Assembly: GCA_963971305.1 (NCBI GenBank)
Contig: CAXARO010000184.1
Coordinates: 1-64,000, forward strand
Reading direction: 5' to 3'
DNA: 64,000 nucleotides
Origin: Arcuatula senhousia
Lineage: Eukaryota > Mollusca > Bivalvia > Mytilida > Mytilidae
Both the position numbers and the translations under genes were made by a program. Position 1 is the stretch's first letter; each line of letters opens with the position of its first letter. Of the stretch, positions 22,239 through 32,700 are shown one piece after another. The notes under the pieces were generated by a model. It did no database searches, was not told where the DNA came from, and was given only the letters and a program-made list of their open reading frames with translations.

Positions 22239-23685
22239 GTAACTTTCAATTTGGACCCCAGATGTGAAGTTGGTTCCCTATGTCCAAAAATATGAAATTC
22301 AAAATGTACAGGCCATTAGCTTTCTAATGATATATTACAAGCCTACTTTCCAGTTACTTTCAATTTTGGACCCCGGGGATGAAGTTGGTCCACGGGGTCC
22401 AAAAATATGAAATTTCAAAATGTACAGGCCATTAGCTTTCTAATGATATATTACAAGCCTACTTTCCAGTAACTTTCAATTTGGACCCCAGAGATGAGAT
22501 TGGTCCCCGGGGTCCAAAAATATGAAATTCAAAATGTACAGGCCATTAGCTTTCTAATGATATATTACAAGCCTACTTTCCAGTAACTTTCAATTTTGGA
22601 CCCCGGGGATGAAGTTAGTCCACGGGGTCCAAAAATATGAAATTCAAAATGTACAGGCCATTAGCTTTCTAATGATATATTAGAAGCCTAGTTTCCAGTA
22701 ACTTTCAATTTGGAACCCAGAGATGAGGTTGGTCCCCAGGGTTCAAAAATATGAAATTCAAAATGTACATGCCATTAGCTTTCTAATGATATATTACAAG
22801 CCTACTTTCCAGTAACTTTCAATTTTGGACCCCGGGGATGAAGTTGGTCCACGGGGTCCAAAAATATAAAATTCAAAATGTATAGGCCATTAACTTTCTA
22901 ATGATATATTACAAGCCTACTTTCCAGTAACTTTCAATTTGGACCCCAGAGATGAAGTTGGTCCCCGGGGTCCAAAAATATGAAATTCAAAATGTACAGG
23001 ACATTAGCTTTCTAACGATATATTACAACCCTACCTTCCAGTATTTTCTAATTTTGGACCCAGAGATGATTTTGGTCCCCGGGGTCCAAAAATATGAAAT
23101 TCAAAATGTACAGGCCATTAGCTTTCTAATGATATATTACAAGCCTAGTTTCCAGTACATTTCAATTTGGAACCCAGAGATGAGGTTGGTCCCCAGGGTC
23201 CAAAAATATGAAATTCAAAATGTACAGGCCATTAGCTTTCTAATGATATATTACAAGCCTACTTTCCAGTAACTTTCAATTTTGGACCCCGGGGATGAAG
23301 TTGGTCCACGGGGTCCAAAAATGTGAAATTCAAAATGTATAGGCCATTAACTTTCTAATGATATATTACAAGCCTACTTTCCAGTAACTTTCAATTTGGA
23401 CCCCAGAGATGAAGTTGGTCCCCGGGGTCCAAAAATATGAAATTCAAAATGTACAGGACATTAGCTTTCAAACGATATATTACAACCCTACCTTCCAGTA
23501 TTTTCTAATTTTGGACCCAGAGATGATTTTGGTCCTCGGGGTCCAAAAATATGAAATTCAAAATGTACAGGCTATTAGCTTTCTAAGGATATATTACAAC
23601 CCTATTTTCAAGTAGTTTTCATTTCTGGACCCCGGTGATGATGTTGGTCCCCACTGGGCCAGGGTCCAAAAATATGAAATTCAAT
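22239..23685 (+). repeat. 115-bp tandem repeats of D1 (about 12-13 monomers)
   Basis: TATATTACAA recurs at 22,331, 22,447 and 22,561, and the same block at 22,676, so the monomer is ~115 bp. Two monomer types, with CCCCGGGGATGAAG or CCCCAGAGATGA, alternate to make a ~230-bp dimer. Each monomer can fold with arms GGACCCC(G) and (C)GGGGTCC, for example 22,368-22,375 with 22,393-22,400. A ~457-bp stretch is repeated at about 22,940 and 23,397. Open frames through it (for example 22,952-23,272) follow from the near-114-bp period and are not supported as genes. Confidence 0.9.
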
Positions 23686-24267
23686 AGATCAAAATTGTAG
23701 CCCCTTACTTTCTGATTCTAATGAGTATACATGTTTATTTTGCTATCTTCTACCATTATAAAGTTATGAACATGGATTACTATATATTGCGCAATACATA
23801 CCTATATTTAGTCATGATGCAATAATTCAAACTTGAGATTTGACCTATGACATATATATTTTCGGATGCAACTTATGTCACCTAAGACGATTGGTGAAGG
23901 TCCCAAGTCTCTAGGACTAACCGTTTTCAAATAAATTTTGTTGGCGCATAGCGATACTTTTTGGGTTAAAAACATGTAACCAGGAAGTTCATCGAAAAAG
24001 AAAAGTTTGCGTGATAAACCATTCCTAGGAGTCAAATGACATTTTCCACACTTTGGATTTTTGATAACGGTTACGGTTCACAAGTATAAGTGGAAACAAG
24101 GTTTTTCGGTTTGGCGCACATAGCGCTGTTACTAAAAATAGATCGGTTTCGCAGGGTAAGTCAGAGCGAGCCAGAGTATGACCGAACAATGGTACCAAAT
24201 ATCAAAAAGATATGTCGTGTAACTTTCTTTTTTTTGGCCGCGGAAAAAAAAGAAGAATAATAATAAT
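23686..24267 (+). repeat. D-type tail module (D1 copy)
   Basis: Nearly the same ~0.6 kb follows the core in D1, D2 (25,291-25,863), D3 (27,560-28,214) and D4 (29,115-29,738). It holds TATGTCACCTAAGACG, GGTGAAGGTCCCAAGTCTC, TTTCGCAGGGTAAGTC and GATATGTCG(C/T)G, then GGCCGCGG and AAT repeats. The E unit has recognisable counterparts (TATGTCACCTAAG, GGTGAAGGTTCCAAGTCTC, TTTCGCAGGGTAAATT), which ties D to the larger superfamily. A 75-codon minus-strand frame recurs in all four copies but starts with TTG and simply mirrors the copies' identity. Confidence 0.8.
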
Positions 24268-24399
24268 TAAATTACAATCGTTCAAAGAACGATCGCGAGG
24301 TCTTTCCCTATTTGTGCCCTCCAAGAGAAATAGATTCCTAACTGAATGATACCATTTTTGGATATATCAACCTGGTAGGTACTCCAGATTAGAAATATT

Positions 24400-25050
24400 T
24401 GATTGCTATGGACTTTTAGGTCGGTTGCTATGAACAAAACATCACTTCCGGTCATTAAATATTGAAATTTAAACTCAGCAGGTAGTCAGGAGTCATAACC
24501 ATAAAATATATGGTTGCTATGGACTTTTAGGTCGGTTGCTATGAACAAGACATCACTTCCCGTCATAAAATATTGAAATTTAAACTCAGCAGGTAGTCAG
24601 GAGTCATAAACTATATGGTTGCTATGGACTTTTAAGTCGGTTGCTATGAACAAAACATCACTTCCGGTCATAAAATATTGAAATTTAATCTCAGCAGTTA
24701 GTCAGGAGTCATAAAATATATGGTTGCTATGGACTTTCAGGTCGGTTGCTATGGACAAAACATCACTTCCGGTCATAAAATATTGAAATTTAAACTCAGC
24801 AGGTAGTCAGGAGTCATAGAATATATGGTTGCTATGGACATTTAGATCGGTTGCTATGAACAAAACATCACTTCCGGTCATAAAATATTGAAATTTAAAC
24901 TCAGCAGGTAGTCAGGAGTCATAAAATATATGGTTGCTATGGACTTTTAGGTCGGTTGCTATGGACAAAAGGTCACTTCCGGTCACAAAAAGATAAAATT
25001 TAAACTCAGCAAGTAGTCTGGATTCATAAAATATATGGTTGCTATGGACT
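24400..25050 (+). repeat. 105-bp tandem repeats of D2
   Basis: TGGTTGCTAT recurs at 24,511, 24,616, 24,721, 24,826, 24,931 and 25,036, exactly 105 bp apart. Units contain GGACTTTTAGGTCGGTTGCT, ACATCACTTCCGGTCA and CTCAGCAGGTAGTC. TATATGGTTGCTAT also occurs once in the D1, D3 and D4 leaders, so the repeat may have grown out of leader sequence. Confidence 0.92.
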
Positions 25051-25290
25051 TTTCCTTAAGGTTACCTTGTTGCCAAGGACTGACCTTGACCTATGACCTT
25101 TGACCTTGGACCTAAATTACAGCCCCTTCCTTACTGATTGTGAAAATATATGGTTGCTATGGATTTTTCCTTAAAGTAACCTTGTTGCTATGGACTGACC
25201 TTGACCTTTGACCTTTGACCTTGGGCCCAAATTATAGCCCCTTCCTAACTGATTGTGAAAATGTATGGTTGCTATGGACTTTTCCTTAAC
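25051..25290 (+). repeat. Second D2 tandem block with TGACCT half-sites (115-bp period)
   Basis: TGGTTGCTAT continues at 25,151 and 25,266, but the period becomes 115 bp and the filling changes to CTTTTCCTTAA, ACCTTGTTGC and a run of TGACCT half-sites, then CAGCCCCTTCC or TAGCCCCTTCC. The TGACCT cluster is the same type as in the A, B, C and E units. Confidence 0.8.
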
Positions 25291-25863
25291 ATTACATTGT
25301 TACATATGGATTACCATACATTGCGCAATACATTCCTATATTTAGTCATGACGCAATAATTCAAACTTGAGATTTGACCTATGACATATATATTTTCGGA
25401 TGCAACTTATGTCACCTAAGACGTTTGGTGAAGGTCCCAAGTCTCTAGGACTAACCGTTTTCAAATAAATTTTGTTGGCGCATAGCGACACTTTTTGGGT
25501 TAAAAACATGTAACCAGGAAGTTCATCGAAAAAGAAAAGTTTGCGTGATAAACCATTCCTAGGAGTCAAATGACATTTTCCACCCTTTGAATTTTTGATA
25601 ACGGTTACGGTTCACAAGTATAAGTGGAAACAAGGTTTTTCGGTTTGGCGCACATAGCGCTGTTACTAAAAATAGATCGGTTTCGCAGGGTAAGTCAGAG
25701 CGAGCCAGAGTATGACCGAACAATGGTACCAAATATCAAAAAGATATGTCGCGTAACTTTCTTTTTTTTGGCCGCGGAAAAAAAAGAAGAATAATAATAA
25801 TAATAATAATAATAATCAGAAGAAATACAATAAGGTCTTTCCTTTTGGAAAGGGAAAGACCTT

Positions 25864-28214
25864 AATAATTAAATTACAATCGTTCAAAGAACGATTGCGA
25901 GGTCTTTCCCATTTTGTGTATTACAATAGAAACAGATTACAGTGACTGAATGATACAATTTTAGGAAATTTCAACATTTAGAAAATATATGGTTGCTATT
26001 GAATTTCATGCCGTAACTTTCAATTTGGACCCCAGATGTGAAGTTGGTTCCCTAGGTCCAAAAATATGAAATTCAAAATGTACAGGCCATTAGCTTTCTA
26101 ATGATATATTACAAGCCTACTTTCCAGTTACTTTCAATTTTGGACCCCGGGGATGAAGTTGGTCCACGGGGTCCAAAAATATGAAATTCAAAATGTACAG
26201 GCCATTAGCTTTCTAATGATATATTACAAGCCTACTTTCCAGTAACTTTCAATTTGGACCCCAGAGATGAGATTGGTCCCCGGGGTCCAAAAATATGAAA
26301 TTCAAAATGTACAGGCCATTAGCTTTCTAATGATATATTACAAGCCTACTTTCCAGTAACTTTCAATTTTGGACCCCGGGGATGAAGTTAGTCCACGGGG
26401 TCCAAAAATATGAAATTCAAAATGTACAGGCCATTAGCTTTCTAATGATATATTAGAAGCCTAGTTTCCAGTAACTTTCAATTTGGAACCCAGAGATGAG
26501 GTTGGTCCCCAGGGTTCAAAAATATGAAATTCAAAATGTACAGGCCATTAGCTTTCTAATGATATATTACAAGCCTACTTTCCAGTAACTTTCAATTTTG
26601 GACCCCGGGGATGAAGTTGGTCCACGGGGTCCAAAAATATGAAATTCAAAATGTATAGGCCATTAACTTTCTAATGATATATTACAAGCCTACTTTCCAG
26701 TAACTTTCAATTTGGACCCCAGAGATGAAGTTGGTCCCCGGGGTCCAAAAATATGAAATTCAAAATGTACAGGACATTAGCTTTCTAACGATATATTACA
26801 ACCCTACCTTCCAGTATTTTCTAATTTTGGACCCAGAGATGATTTTGGTCCTCGGGGTCCAAAAATATGAAATTCAAAATGTACAGGCCATTAGCTTTCT
26901 AATGATATATTACAAGCCTACTTTCCAGTAACTTTCAATTTGGACCCCAGAGATGAGATTGGTCCCCGGGGTCCAAAAATATGAAATTCAAAATGTACAG
27001 GCCATTAGCTTTCTAATGATATATTACAAGCCTACTTTCCAGTAACTTTCAATTTTGGACCCCGGGGATGAAGTTAGTCCACGGGGTCCAAAAATATGAA
27101 ATTCAAAATGTACAGGCCATTAGCTTTCTAATGATATATTAGAAGCCTAGTTTCCAGTAACTTTCAATTTGGAACCCAGAGATGAGGTTGGTCCCCAGGG
27201 TCCAAAAATATGAAATTCAAAATGTACAGGCCATTAGCTTTCTAATGATATATTACAAGCCTACTTTCCAGTAACTTTCAATTTTGGACCCCGGGGATGA
27301 AGTTGGTCCACGGGGTCCAAAAATATGAAATTCAAAATGTATAGGCCATTAACTTTCTAATGATATATTACAAGCCTACTTTCCAGTAACTTTCAATTTG
27401 GACCCCAGAGATGAAGTTGGTCCCCGGGGTCCAAAAATATGAAATTCAAAATGTACAGGACATTAGCTTTCTAAGGATATATTACAACCCTATTTTCAAG
27501 TAGTTTTCATTTCTGGACCCCGGTGATGATGTTGGTCCCCACTGGGCCAAGGTCCAAAAATATGAAATTCAATAGATCAAAATTGTAGCCCCATACTTTC
27601 TGATTCTAATGAGTATACATGTGTACTTTGCTATCTTCTACCATTATAAAGTTATGAACATGGATTACTATATATTGCGCAATACATACCTATATTTAGT
27701 CATGATGCAATAATTCAAACTTGAGATTTGACCTATGACATATATATTTTCGGATGCAACTTGTGTCACCTAAGACGATTGGTGAAGGTCCCAAGTCTCT
27801 AGGACTAACCGTTTTCAAATAAATTTTGTTGGCGCATAGCGATACTTTTTGGGTTAAAAACATGTAACCAGAAAGTTCATCAAAAAAGAAAAGTTTGCGT
27901 GATAAACCATTCCTAGGAGTCAAATGACATTTTCCACACTTTGGAGTTTTGATAACGGTTACGGTTCACAAGTATAAGTGGAAACAAGGTTTTTCGGTTT
28001 GGCGCACATAGCGCTGTTACTAAAAATAGATCGGTTTCGCAGGGTAAGTCAGAGCGAGCCAGAGTATGACCGAACAATGGTACCAAATATCAAAAAGATA
28101 TGTCGTGTAACTTTCTTTTTTTTGGCCGCGGAAAAAAAAGAATAATAATAATAATAATAATAATAATCAGAAGAAATACAATAAGGTCTTTCCTTTTGGA
28201 AAGGGAAAGACCTT
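25864..28214 (+). mobile_element. D3 element (115-bp tandem core), complete ends
   Basis: It begins right after the D2 hairpin. The left stem-loop is at 25,877-25,897, followed by GAGGTCTTTCCC. The 115-bp core spans 26,013-27,560 (about 13 monomers), then the D tail. The right hairpin is at 28,183-28,214, preceded by a long AAT tract (28,141-28,167). It is nearly the same as D1, with a rearranged monomer order in the second half of the core. Confidence 0.72.
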
Positions 28215-29738
28215 AATTAAATTACAATCGTTCAAAGAACGATTGCGAGGTCTTTCCCATTTTGTGTATTACAATAGAAACAGATTACAGTGACTGAATG
28301 ATACAATTTTGGGAAATTTCAACATTTAGAAAATATATGGTTGCTATTGAATTTCATGCCGTAACTTTCAATTTGGACTCCAGATGTGAAGTTGGTTCCC
28401 TGGGTCCAAAAATATGAAATTCAAAATGTACAGGCCATTAGCTTTCTAATGATATATTACAAGCCTACTTTCCAGTTACTTTCAATTTTGGACCCCGGGA
28501 ATGAAGTTGGTCCACGGGGTCCAAAAATATGAAATTCAAAATGTACAGGCCATTAGCTTTCTAATGATATATTACAAGCCTACTTTCCAGTAACTTTCAA
28601 TTTGGACCCCAGAGATGAGATTGGTCCCCGGGGTCCAAAAATATTAAATTCAAAATGTACAGGCCATTAGCTTTCTAATGATATATTACAAGCCTACTTT
28701 CCAGTAACTTTCAATTTTGGACCCCGGGGATGAAGTTAGTCCACGGGGTCCAAAAATATAAAATTCAAAATGTACAGGCCATTAGCTTTCTAATGATATA
28801 TTAGAAGCCTAGTTTCCAGTAACTTTCAATTTGGACCCCAGAGATGAAGTTGGTCCCCGGGGTCCAAAAATATGAAATTCAAAATGTACAGGCCATTAGC
28901 TTTCTAACGATATATTACAACCCTACCTTCCAGTATTTTCTAATTTTGGACCCAGAGATGATTTTGGTCCTCGGGGTCCAAAAATATGAAATTCAAAATG
29001 TATAGGCTATTAGCTTTCTAAGGTTATATTACAACCCTATTTTCAAGTAGTTTTCATTTCTGGACCCCAGTGATGATGTTGGTCCCCACTGGGCCAGGGT
29101 CCAAAAATATGAAATTCAATAGATCAAAATTGTAGCCCCTTACTTTCTGATACTAATGAGTATACATGTTTACTTTGCTATCTTCTACCATTATAAAGTT
29201 CTATATATTGCGCAATACATACCTATATTTAGTCATGATGCAATAATTCAAACTTGAGATTTGACCTATGACATATATATTTTCGGATACAACTTATGTC
29301 ACCTAAGACGATTGGTGAAGGTCCCAAGTCTCTAGGACTAACCGTTTTCAAATAAATTTTGTTGGCGCATAGCGACACTTTTTGGGTTAAAAACATGTAA
29401 CCAGGAAGTTCATCGAAAAAGAAAAGTTTGCATGATAAACCATTCCTAGGAGTCAATTGACATTTTCCACACTTTGAATTTTTGATAACGGTTACGGTTC
29501 ACAAGTATAAGTGGAAACAAGGTTTTTCGGTTTCGCGCACATAGCGCTGTTACTAAATATAGATCGGTTTCGCAGGGTAAGTCAGATCGAACCAGAGTAT
29601 GACCGAACAATGGTACCAAATATCAAAAAGATACGTCGCGTAACTTTCTTTTTTTTGGCCGCGGAAAAAAAAGAAGAATAATAATAATAATCAGAAGAAA
29701 TACAATAAGGTCTTTCCTTTTGGAAAGGGAAAGACCTT
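28215..29738 (+). mobile_element. D4 element (short 115-bp core), complete ends
   Basis: It begins directly after the D3 hairpin. The left stem-loop is at 28,225-28,245, the core of about 6-7 monomers at 28,361-29,115, then the D tail and the right hairpin at 29,707-29,738. The tail is slightly diverged (a short deletion near 29,200, and GTTTCGCGCAC for GTTTGGCGCAC). Core length differs from D1 and D3 by loss of whole monomers. Confidence 0.72.
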
Positions 29739-32700
29739 AATAATCAGAAGAAATACAATAAGGTCTTCCCTTGGAAAGGGAAAGACCTTAAAAAAGAGGG
29801 CAGATTGGACTTTTTCTATGCTTTTAGGGTTGATATCATCTAATTATGGTCAAATAAGGTGTATTTATCCAAAAATAACATTTTTTGGTCAAAAATGGCA
29901 AATTTCCAAATTTTCAAAAAAAAGGGGGGGCAAAAGTCAACTTTTTATTTTTGACATCTGGTGACCTTTAATGACTGAAATAGGTTGGAATAGTAAAGGT
30001 AAAGTGGTTTGACCTTGAAAAAACCTTCAAGGTCATATCATGGCTAAATACAGTGATACGGTGTAAAAATCACAAAAATCCATGTCGCGACAACATTTTT
30101 TCACTTTTTCCAAATTTTTTTTCTGTGTTGGGTAGAGGGAACATAAACACACTATTTAAAGTAAAATGGGTACTGAAAAATGTTTCTCCTTGTTGGACTT
30201 ATTTCGCAATCCAAAAATGTTAATTTTTCGCAAATCAACAATTGATGACCTTGACCTTTGACCTTGACCTTATTTTGGTCCTTAGGGGTCACTGACTCTG
30301 TATACCAAGTTTCATTGAAATATCTCAAGATTTGTTGATTTTAGAATTTTATACTAAAAAAGTCAAAGTTTCAAGGGAAATAACTCCTATATTATTGAAT
30401 ATATCAATATAAAAAATAGTAGTTTGACAACACGATGAGTTACTCTACCTGTTTCAAAAGGATTGAATTTGATACCTGTTATGGCTTAGGAGGAGATAGA
30501 GCAACAAACTTTACAGTGAAAGGGGAGATAATTCTTATACGCGAAAGGGTACGGTACCCAAGTGTTTTTTCTGAGACGACAAACCTTGACCGATAAAGTA
30601 TACCAACTTTCATTGCGACATGTCGCGTACTTCTACAAGTTGATTTTTGGCGGAAGAAAAAAAATAATAATAATCAGAAGAAATACAATAAGGTCTTCCC
30701 TTGGAAAGGGAAAGACCTTAAAAAAGAGGGCAGATTGGACTTTTTCTATGCTTTTAGGGTTGATATCATCTAATTATGGTCAAATAAGGTGTATTTATCC
30801 AAAAATAACATTTTTTGGTCAAAAATGGCAAATTTCCAAATTTTCAAAAAAAAGGGGGGGCAAAAGTCAACTTTTTTATTTTTGACATCTGGTGACCTTT
30901 AATGACTGAAATAGGTTGGAATAGTAAAGGTAAAGTGGTTTGACCTTGAAAAAATCTTCAAGGTCATATCATGGCTAAATACAGTGATACGGTGTAAAAA
31001 TCACAAAAATCCATGTCGCGACAACATTTTTTCACTTTTTCCAAATTTTTTTTCTGTGTTGGGTAGAGGGAACATAAACACACTATTTAAAGTAAAATGG
31101 GTACTGAAAAATGTTTCTCCTTGTTGGACTTATTTCGCAATCCAAAAATGTTAATTTTTCGCAAATCAACAATTGATGACCTTGACCTTTGACCTTGACC
31201 TTATTTTGGTCCTTAGGGGTCACTGACTCTGTATACCAAGTTTCATTGAAATATCTCAAGATTTGTTGATTTTAGAATTTTATACTAAAAAAGTCAAAGT
31301 TTCAAGGGAAATAACTCCTATATTATTGAATATATCAATATAAAAAATAGTAGTTTGACAACACGATGAGTTACTCTACCTGTTTCAAAAGGATTGAATT
31401 TGATACCTGTTATGGCTTAGGAGGAGATAGAGCAACAAACTTTACAGTGAAAGGGGAGATAATTCTTATACGCGAAAGGGTACGGTACCCAAGTGTTTTT
31501 TCTGAGACGACAAACCTTGACCGATAAAGTATACCAACTTTCATTGCGACATGTCGCGTACTTCTACAAGTTGATTTTTGGCGGAAGAAAAAAAATAATA
31601 ATAATCAGAAGAAATACAATAAGGTCTTCCCTTGGAAAGGGAAAGACCTTAAAAAAGAGGGCAGATTGGACTTTTTCTATGCTTTTAGGGTTGATATCAT
31701 CTAATTATGGTCAAATAAGGTGTATTTATCCAAAAATAACATTTTTTGGTCAAAAATGGCAAATTTCCAAATTTTCAAAAAAAAGGGGGGGCAAAAGTCA
31801 ACTTTTTTATTTTTGACATCTGGTGACCTTTAATGACTGAAATAGGTTGGAATAGTAAAGGTAAAGTGGTTTGACCTTGAAAAAACCTTCAAGGTCATAT
31901 CATGGCTAAATACAGTGATACGGTGTAAAAATCACAAAAATCCATGTCGCGACAACATTTTTTCACTTTTTCCAAATTTTTTTTCTGTGTTGGGTAGAGG
32001 GAACATAAACACACTATTTAAAGTAAAATGGGTACTGAAAAATGTTTCTCCTTGTTGGACTTATTTCGCAATCCAAAAATGTTAATTTTTCGCAAATCAA
32101 CAATTGATGACCTTGACCTTTGACCTTGACCTTATTTTGGTCCTTAGGGGTCACTGACTCTGTATACCAAGTTTCATTGAAATATCTCAAGATTTGTTGA
32201 TTTTAGAATTTTATACTAAAAAAGTCAAAGTTTCAAGGGAAATAACTCCTATATTATTGAATATATCAATATAAAAAATAGTAGTTTGACAACACGATGA
32301 GTTACTCTACCTGTTTCAAAAGGATTGAATTTGATACCTGTTATGGCTTAGGAGGAGATAGAGCAACAAACTTTACAGTGAAAGGGGAGATAATTCTTAT
32401 ACGCGAAAGGGTACGGTACCCAAGTGTTTTTTCTGAGACGACAAACCTTGACCGATAAAGTATACCAACTTTCATTGCGACATGTCGCGTACTTCTACAA
32501 GTTGATTTTTGGCGGAAGAAAAAAAATAATAATAATCAGAAGAAATACAATAAGGTCTTCCCTTGGAAAGGGAAAGACCTTAAAAAAGAGGGCAGATTGG
32601 ACTTTTTCTATGCTTTTAGGGTTGATATCATCTAATTATGGTCAAATAAGGTGTATTTATCCAAAAATAACATTTTTTGGTCAAAAATGGCAAATTTCCA

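Larger units (their letters stand above)
22099..24267 (+). mobile_element. D1 element (115-bp tandem core), right hairpin replaced by D2
   Basis: It begins in the AAT tract of an A unit with the left stem-loop at 22,103-22,123 (arms CAATCGTTC and GAACGATTG, loop AAA) and GAGGTCTTTCCC at 22,125-22,136. A ~100-bp leader, a ~115-bp tandem core (22,239-23,685) and a ~580-bp tail follow. The tail ends in GGCCGCGG, an A run and AAT repeats, where D2 begins, so the CAGAAGAA and hairpin part is absent. It is non-autonomous, with no supported protein. It is almost identical over long stretches to D3 and D4, so the copies are young. Confidence 0.7.
24268..25863 (+). mobile_element. D2 element with a different tandem core
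   Basis: It begins inside the AAT tract of D1 with stem-loop 24,275-24,295 (arms CAATCGTTC and GAACGATCG) and GAGGTCTTTCCC. Its leader is alignable to that of D1 (ACTGAATGATAC). The core is unrelated to the 115-bp core of D1: six or seven 105-bp repeats followed by two or three ~115-bp repeats rich in TGACCT. The tail is the D type, and the right hairpin is at 25,832-25,863 (arms AAGGTCTTTCCTTT and AAAGGGAAAGACCTT, one-base bulge). Same ends with a different core implies core exchange between elements. Confidence 0.7.

Noticed and set aside
22952..23272. Repetitive 106-codon frame in the 115-bp core
   Set aside because: It is a by-product of a period close to a multiple of three over a few monomers. 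It ends when the period shifts frame and has no independent support.
23808..24035. 75-codon minus-strand frame in each D tail
   Set aside because: It starts with TTG, occurs only in near-identical copies, and has no recognisable domain. The four copies are too similar to test for coding constraint.
29728..29740. Canonical Helitron CTRR end
   Set aside because: The right ends finish GACCTTA(A/T), not CTRR, ~10 bp after a hairpin, so a classical Helitron is not supported; only the Helentron/Helitron2-like plan is considered.
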